Assembly (NCBI GenBank): GCA_003427395.1
Contig: BFEA01000401.1
Coordinates: 1,184,389 to 1,218,502, forward strand
Direction of reading: 5' to 3'
DNA: 34,114 nucleotides
Source of the DNA: Chara braunii
Taxonomy: Eukaryota > Streptophyta > Charophyceae > Charales > Characeae
Below the pieces are notes generated by a model. That model did not search any database, had not been told where the DNA came from, and saw only the letters and a list, made by a program, of their open reading frames with translations. Positions 28,381 through 34,114 of this stretch are shown in pieces (position 1 is the stretch's first letter; every line of letters begins with the position of its first letter). Both the position numbers and the translations under genes were made by a program.

Positions 28381-28409
28381 TGTGATCAGCCGCTGATTGG
28401 CTGATCACA
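28381..28409. repeat. Perfect 11-bp inverted repeat
   Basis: TGTGATCAGCC (28381-28391) and GGCTGATCACA (28399-28409) flank GCTGATT. It could be a protein-binding site or a transposon footprint. No gene is evident in 28215-28810. A 27-bp tandem motif (GGCAGTAGACCYGTGGGTAC) lies near 28690-28760. Confidence 0.6.
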
Positions 28410-28810
28410 GCCTAGACAGTGCAGCGGCACACTGGCCCTAGGTGAAGGCCATGCTGCTGAGAGCTGTAGACGTCAGATACAGCACACATGTCTTCGTCAT
28501 TTTGTGAACATGACACACACACCTTGACGCCTAAGATTCTGTAAGCGCTAGATGCCTGTGCCTGTAAGATCACCATACAGCCACACGGCCCTCAACCTAC
28601 CTGGGCCTATCAGGTCAACATGCACAGACGTGGAAAACGGAAATTTGGCAGTCCTGCATTGCTGTGCATAGTGGGTGGAAAGTGGGCCCGCAAGGCTGTG
28701 GACCCATGGGTACAAAAGGCAGTAGACCCGTGGGTACATGAGGCAGTAGACCTGCCGGTCCGTCAGCCCATAGGACCCAAGTGTGGCTTTTTTAATTGTG
28801 TGGTTTCTTT

Positions 28811-28910
28811 ACCATTTCTCGATTTTTGTGTATCATCGTGTTACGCAGGGGCCATGCTCATGCTCATCTTCTCTGTATCGTTCCAATTTTAAACGGATGT
28901 CCCGAAGGAC
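28811..28910 (-). pseudogene. U6 snRNA pseudogene, minus strand
   Basis: Read on the minus strand from 28910 it follows U6: GTCCTTCGGGACATCC, AAAATTGGAACGATACAGAG, AAGATGAGCATGAGCATGG, CCCCTGCG and AATCGAGAAATGGT. A GAGCAT duplication and changes between CCCCTGCG and AATCGAG distinguish it from functional U6. Upstream (28911 onward) no plant-type upstream element or TATA at the expected distance is visible. The 3' T run and clear target duplication are missing. Confidence 0.8.
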
Positions 28911-30346
28911 CAGTATGATGTTTTGGCCAACCCAAAAACAGTTGTCAAAAATAGGCCGTTCACGAATGGGGGAAAACCTGGCTCCATCCTGGGCACCTGC
29001 ACATTCAGGTACATTCCGAGTGTTCCCAAACTTCACACAGTGTACGCACTTCTCCCAAAAAATAAAAAAAGTACCCGACGGTCCGTTTCGTTACCCCTCT
29101 CCAAAAGTGGGCAAATACCATGAATTTTCACATCACTGGATCAAACCCCTAAAATCCGTAGCGTGGGCCGTTTTTTTAAGGAGGAAAAAGCCCCCCTCTG
29201 GCAAAAGCCTGCACCACACTTCTTTGCAGCAACTCGTCGGTGGTGGAGGGTGGTGACTGCAGTCCTTCCGAACATCATCTATTAGAATTGGAAGGATAAG
29301 GCTAGCATGAAAGAACGAAAAACAGTAACGAAAGAGGGTCTTGACCGCAAGTTTAATATCTTGCTAATTATTTCAATAAAGACCAACATGCGAGGCACAA
29401 GGCCTCGATACGCCCTACTGGGCCCTATTTTCAACACAGTCGGCCGCCCTAAGTGAAAGCACGCTCGACTGAGGCCTACAGGCCATTTTTGGGTCACCAC
29501 ACAACTGGGGAAAATTCAGGCAGTTGCGCAGCGCCAGTTGGTTGGAAGCATCCAGGCCCAGGCTGCCCTTTTTCGTGTGTAACTGGGGTAGGCCCTGGGA
29601 CGGATACACAACATGGACCGAACACAGGCTGAGGGTGGTTGGGCGCTGGTAACCACCACAGGCCCTGGGCCTGTTTCCTCTGTACTGAGGCTCAGCCTCG
29701 CGGGGCCTACCGGAAGCTTCTGGGCCGGGTCCCAGTACCGCATTAACGCACGCAGCAGCAGCAGGCCACTTCGATATAGGGAAGGGCCTGCCCTCGGATT
29801 GGACATTCGGGCACTGGCTGCATGCTGTGCAAGCTCTGCTGCGCTAACGCTGGCCAGCACTCACGCGCTCACGGGCGACCTGGAAGGAGCAGGCAGCCAT
29901 AGTCGAGCTACGCTGCTGCATGCTGGATGGGGCGCATGGTGGTTCTTGGGCGCATGGTGGTTCTTGGGTGCATGTGGTATCTGTGAGTTGGGGATCGAGG
30001 TTGTGAGTGATACGAGAGACATACCTGGTGCTTGAGGCGAACGGCATTGGCCGAGATCTGCTCGTACTTCGGGGAGCTGTTGACGTCATCAGCGGCATTG
30101 TAGATAGGCTAGATAGGATCTGCCATCTGTAGTCTGGGCGCCGAGCGCCAGATAGGATATCGACATTGGTCCTTCGTTGATGATGATGAGACTATTCCAG
30201 CATTGTCAATTATGACCTTTTGTTGTGCTCTTATTTGGTGAAACTCGTGATGCAATTCTGCTATTGGTTCGAGGTCACGACTATCTGGTCACATGTGTAT
30301 GATGCTGTTTGATTTCTGAAGTTCGCTATCGCTCATTTTCCTTGCA
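28911..30346. other. No recognisable gene; short tandem repeat at 29931-29972
   Basis: GGCGCATGGTGGTTCTTGG recurs twice with a third partial copy (GGTGCATGTGG) at 29931-29972. Frames such as 28783-29256 (plus), 29613-30035 (plus) and 29860-29516 (minus) show no domain and overlap one another. Confidence 0.45.
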
Positions 30347-30460
30347 ACCACCTTTCTTGATCTTTTGGCTAAGATCAAGTGAGTGCATCAGATCACATCA
30401 CAATGATCACATGATATTAATTTTTATTTCTTCTCGACCTTTGGGCTGATCAGATGGGCA
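30347..30460 (+). pseudogene. Diverged U2 snRNA relic
   Basis: CCACCTTTCTTGATCTTTTG, GGCTAAGATCAAGTG and GCATCAGATCA match the start of U2 snRNA, and GATATTAATTTTTATTTC (30412-30430) resembles the Sm-site region further on. A second piece, TTCTCGACCTTTGGGCTGAT (30430-30449), again resembles the U2 start. The copy is diverged and shortened in the middle. Confidence 0.5.
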
Positions 30461-31579
30461 AGCATGCTAGCTCTAGCATCTAAAGCTGCCTCTGCATCTC
30501 AGTACTGCAAAGTGAAGTGCAGCAAAAACAAAATGGCCCCCAGAGAAGGAAAGAAAAGAGCCGGACAGCAGCCTCCCAGAGAAGAAGAGACGCTTTTGTC
30601 TGCTTCAACTTTTTTACTGTCCCCAAAGAAAAACAAAACATGCCCCAACCTATTTTTGCCTATAGCTTGCCCATAGCTTTAAATTTCTCAATGGAAAGAT
30701 TTGCATGCCCTGGCACTAGAGTGTGTTTTGGCCACAACTTACATTGTGCCAGACCACTTCTGCCATTTGGAAAAACGACATTTTTTCAGTCACCAAAACA
30801 GTGTTGACCATACCACCATTGTTTAGGGCAATGCCATCCGGCAGCACTGTGGAATGTGTAAATGAGAGATTCTCTTTCATCATCCTGAGCGAGTAAGCCC
30901 AGAGATGCGTACCTGGCCAAGGATGGCACAAATAAATTACAAGAATGAGACACAGGCGTACAACCAACGCAACAGAATCACTCGGGCAGTAGCAGAGCTC
31001 AAGCACCGACAGGTGCCACACCAGTACAGGGAGATGACAAGATGCTATTGGACTGCAGCCAAGAGAACACATGGGAAAGTGCAATGTAAGGATTTGTGTA
31101 ATAAGCCAGGGCAAAAATCCCCATGGTTTAGAAAGGAAGAAAACAGAGAAAAGGAAAAGGGAAAGAAAAAAAAAAACATGGTTTACGGTCCTCAATTGTC
31201 GTGCCCCTCGGACAGCGATTGACATTTCCGAAAATCCCGCGGCGTCGTGTGGGCCTGAAATATGTTCAATATGACCCTACCGATACCCGTTTCGAATCTC
31301 CAGTATGCCCCGGTAGCTCCCCTCCCAGAGCCAGCGGAACGGCCGCGAGTACCACCAATGGCCACAGGGCCATGCTGGAAAGTTGCACCCCTCACTGACA
31401 GGGGCCTGCAGGAAAGTTCAGAGGCCCCAGGGGCACGACAGGGTAAGTCGGCCATTGGCTCCGTCCAAGAAATTGCAGGAAACACTACAATCTCACAAAG
31501 GGGCACGCTGCAAATAAATAGGCCTGTTTTCAGTGGGCACATCAAAAAAAATTCCCATAGAAACTAACTTAGAAAGAAT
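30461..31579. other. No recognisable gene
   Basis: Frames on both strands (30517-30807 plus, 31225-30716 minus, 31262-31567 plus) lack domains or exon signals. A short lysine-rich frame around 31130-31180 reflects an A-rich stretch. Confidence 0.4.
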
Positions 31580-31660
31580 ATCCTTCGGGAGATTGGAAGG
31601 ATACAGAGAAGATTAGCATGGCCCCTGCACAAGGATGACACCCATAAATCGATAAATTGG
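31580..31660 (+). pseudogene. U6 snRNA pseudogene with internal deletion
   Basis: ATCCTTCGGG is followed by ATTGGAAGGATACAGAGAAG, ATTAGCATGGCCCCTGCAC, AAGGATGACAC and AAATCGATAAATTG. About a dozen bases between the 5' stem and ATTGGAA are missing. A long G run follows instead of a T run or poly(A). No target duplication is obvious. Confidence 0.8.
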
Positions 31661-31750
31661 GGGGGGGGGGGGGGGGGGGAACAAGAAAAAAACAGACATA
31701 CATAAAAATTGATTGTGTGTGTGTGTGTGTGTATGTGTGTGTGCGCGTGT

Positions 31751-31781
<31 letters not shown>

Positions 31782-31790
31782 GGGGGGCGC
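31660..31790 (+). repeat. G runs and (GT)n microsatellite
   Basis: A G run (about 31659-31679), a GT repeat (31713-31764) and a second G run (31765-31787) are present. The G runs could form quadruplexes and are error-prone in sequencing. Confidence 0.85.
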
Positions 31791-31809
31791 GAAATAAAAA
31801 ACAAATAGG

Positions 31810-32390
31810 ATGGAATACTTCTTTGGGCACATCTGCATTTGATCTCGCACACACTGTGCCTTTTTTGCTCTCGTTTGAAGTACACGACGTGCGGGCACTC
31901 TTATGTGCTTGATTCCTTTAATCACAGATTTAGCGAACGTTACATCACAGGCATTCTTTCTCCATTCATCTGGCCATCCCCACACCATGCCGGGCTCAAG
32001 CTGCCAGCTCCAACCTTATTTCTCAGCAGTGCAGGGGGATGGCCCATTGTTCTTTCCAACTTCAGATTACAGGGTTTGTGTTATCAGACACGGCAAAATT
32101 TCCCATGGTTGACCATCAGCAACCATGGAATTATAATTATCTGATTATAGGTAGAATGGAATGCTTCTTTGGGCACATCTGCATTTCATCCCGGATACCC
32201 TGCGCCTTTTTCACTCTCGCTGTGGGCACTCTATGTGTCTGATTCCTTTAATCACCAGTTTAAGTTTAAGGATATACATCACAAACATTCTTTCTCCATG
32301 CATCTGGCCATCCCCGCACCACCCGCGGCTCAAGCTGCCAGCTCCAACCTTATTTCTCAGCATTGCTGGATGGCCCATTGTTGTTTACAA
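31810..32390 (+). repeat. Direct duplication, two units of about 235-258 bp
   Basis: Copy 1 (about 31810-32067) and copy 2 (about 32157-32390) share CTTTGGGCACATCTGCATTT, TGATTCCTTTAATCAC, ATTCTTTCTCCATKCATCTG, GGCTCAAGCTGCCAGCTCCA and ACCTTATTTCTCAGCA, offset by about 346 bp, with several small deletions in copy 2. Frames do not align with a known protein. Confidence 0.85.
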
Positions 32391-33821
32391 CAACAAATTT
32401 CATTTCGCTTTTCATCTCCTCAAGTTAAGCGACTGGAGACACAGTTGACCACCTCACCTGCATCGCCATTGAACCAGCACGAGCTTGTATCTCTCAATTT
32501 CCCATATAGGAAATTGGACAGTAGCCTTCTCTCAGCATTAGTCAAGCTGCTTCGGTCCACACAAGTCAGACTTTCTGCCATTCATACAAACAACAGGCAC
32601 AGCCAGGAAGGAGGGAGGAAGAAGGGGGTTGGGGGGAGGCATGCAGAACATCCTTGAGATTTGCGAAAATGATGGTGCACAGCCATCCCCTGGCTGCCAG
32701 AAGGTAGGTGTATCACATTATGTGTGCCAGACGGGTAGGCCCTCTCCCGACAAAAAACTACATGTTGCTCTAGTTGGCAAATACTTGACTTGCTGTGATT
32801 CATGCATACAACACGCACAGCAGTGGAAGTGCGAACTTTTTCCCAAAATGATGACCCAAAGGCCTCTTGAGGCGGGCAGGAGATATCTGGGTGGCATCAC
32901 ATCTCATAATTGGATTGATGGGATGCTGCCCCTCAAGACCACCTTCTTGCGCCAGACAAGCACGGAGCCTTAAGTGCCCTACCTTTCCTAGTCTCACAGT
33001 TCGAAGGCACAGCTCACCAAAAGTCTGGCTCGGATGAAGCCACTGTCCTCAATCCACTCTTACTCCCAACCACCAGTACTTGCACGTCTGTTTTGACAAA
33101 TCTGAAATTTTGGCAGCAGGTGCACCCAGGGAGTGGTTAATGTGCCCCCCTAATATACCGCTGGCCCCTTTGGGGGCCATTAGAGATGGCGCTGGTTTCT
33201 TTCTTTGCAATGCCGGATGCCATTACCGAACACCACACTAAGGGCCAGCCACCATTACTGGACACGACAAGGGCCAGGCCCTTTTTGGTGCTATGCCCAT
33301 GCCCCTCCGGGGCCGTTAAGAACGGCATTATCACTGCAGCTGCTTGCCACTCTCGGTAGCGTAAGGCGGTTTACCTTCCACCAAAACAAAGGCTAACACA
33401 GAGGTCAAACTCCAAGCAACCTTGCTAGGTCTATGGAGGTGAAAAAAGCATCCCGGTTCATGCTACCTTTGTTGGACCACTGGAGCCTGACCCCAATCCC
33501 CAGGTCCTGTTGAAGACAACCCTGGGAGGGGCAAACGGTGCTCTATCTGGGTCGCCCGGTGACTGCAGCGTAAAATTAACCAGGCTCATGCAAGCTTAGC
33601 AAAACCATAGCACTAGCAGGGGGCCTGACCCTGATTCCCAAGATGTGGCACTGGTTTCATAGTTGGGAGGGTCCCGAAGGACGGTCATACTTGAGTCCAG
33701 AGAGAAAAGGGCATAAGAGTAGCCTGAGCCCATTTCATTAGACGTACAGGCATCTCTGAATGCTTCGACGGGCAGCATTAAGCTGCTATGGACAACCGCA
33801 TCGTAACTCTCAGGAGGGATA
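32391..33821. other. No recognisable gene
   Basis: The plus frame 32629-32973 (114 codons) contains several Cys residues (YLTCCDSCIQH) but no known domain. GGGGCC and GGGCCA motifs are frequent around 33150-33330. A GATGTGGCACTGGTTTCAT motif near 33641 is a distant copy of the tandem unit at 33822. Confidence 0.4.
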
Positions 33822-33940
33822 AGGATGTGGCGCTGGCTTCAGATATCTGAGAATGTGAGAAGGCAGACATGGCTGAATGAGGATGCGGCACTGGCTTCAG
33901 GCATCTGGCAATGCTCTGGTGGCCATGGCTGAACCTGGCA
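33822..33940 (+). repeat. Two-copy tandem repeat, about 57 bp
   Basis: GGATGTGGCGCTGGCTTCAG with ATATCTGAGAATG and CATGGCTGAA is followed by GGATGCGGCACTGGCTTCAG with CATCTGGCAATG and CATGGCTGAA. The remainder to 34114 shows no gene. Confidence 0.7.
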
Positions 33941-34114
33941 AACATTGCCAGAGGATCAAGCACTCGCGCCAAGGCAATGGACAATAGAGGTTACACACCA
34001 GGCATGGTGCCTGAGCAAGAAATGACTGAGAACGTGGAGAGTACCGGAGAGTAGCGCTCCATAAGTGTGCCCACCTCTCTCAAAGAAAAGCTGTGTGATT
34101 CTAGCATATCTCAA

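Noticed and set aside
28811-28910. Functional U6 gene
   Set aside because: It has an internal duplication, changed core sequence, no 3' T run, and no TATA or upstream element at the expected spacing.
31569-31988. Pro/His-rich minus-strand ORFs
   Set aside because: They translate G runs, a GT microsatellite and antisense U6 sequence.

Overview
This is a eukaryotic nuclear genome fragment with low gene density and a heavy load of repeats. Evidence for this is a three-exon gene with canonical GT-AG introns whose phases match, relics of U6 and U2 spliceosomal snRNAs, tRNA-derived SINEs with target-site duplications, non-LTR and other reverse-transcriptase relics, hAT-like terminal inverted repeats, long (TA)n, (CT)n and (CAA)n tracts, and a 534-base run of N inside an assembly gap. 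The snRNA relics and repeat style would suit a large-genome streptophyte (for example a charophyte alga such as Chara), but that is a guess from style, not a proof. There are no bacterial operons, and most open frames are chance.

Layout. 1-2.6 kb holds a possible promoter region and hAT-like elements, one containing an ATCCGG-rich insertion, with TA/GA microsatellites. 2.9-3.4 kb holds an exon-like, probably broken, minus-strand coding patch. 3.5-6.1 kb holds a tandem duplication and a decayed minus-strand reverse transcriptase with a U2 snRNA fragment inside it. 6.5-9.3 kb holds a LINE C-terminal relic, a complete 0.6-kb hAT-like element nested in another small repeat, and duplications. 9.3-12.6 kb has no gene I can recognise.

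The best gene lies on the minus strand at 17948-12688 (exons 17948-17880, 15523-15160 and 13463-12688). It encodes a 402-residue hydrophilic protein of unknown function with two tandem 23-residue repeats and a C-terminal W-E-L-V motif. Its introns carry a U6 retropseudogene, two SINEs and several minisatellites. One SINE landed exactly on the 5' splice site of intron 2 and duplicated it, which is the most interesting event in the window.

18-24.6 kb contains a third SINE, exon-like minus-strand patches near 20-20.8 kb, inverted GCGCAC-rich repeats, a 154-bp triple tandem repeat and other minor repeats. 24.6-27.3 kb contains an AT-rich stretch, a minus-strand ORF with a polyglutamine tract, and a plus-strand acidic exon-like frame ending at a (CT)n tract bounded by splice-like signals. 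27.7-28.3 kb looks like a promoter or LTR U3 region, with 39-bp tandem repeats leading to a TATA box held in the loop of a perfect hairpin. 28.8-31.7 kb carries two more U6 relics and a U2 relic. The rest is duplicated or featureless DNA.

Apart from the three-exon gene, nothing here forms a visible pathway. The coherent theme is retroposition: LINE-type machinery has dispersed snRNA and tRNA-derived copies, and these have disrupted both an older retroelement and a host gene's splice site.
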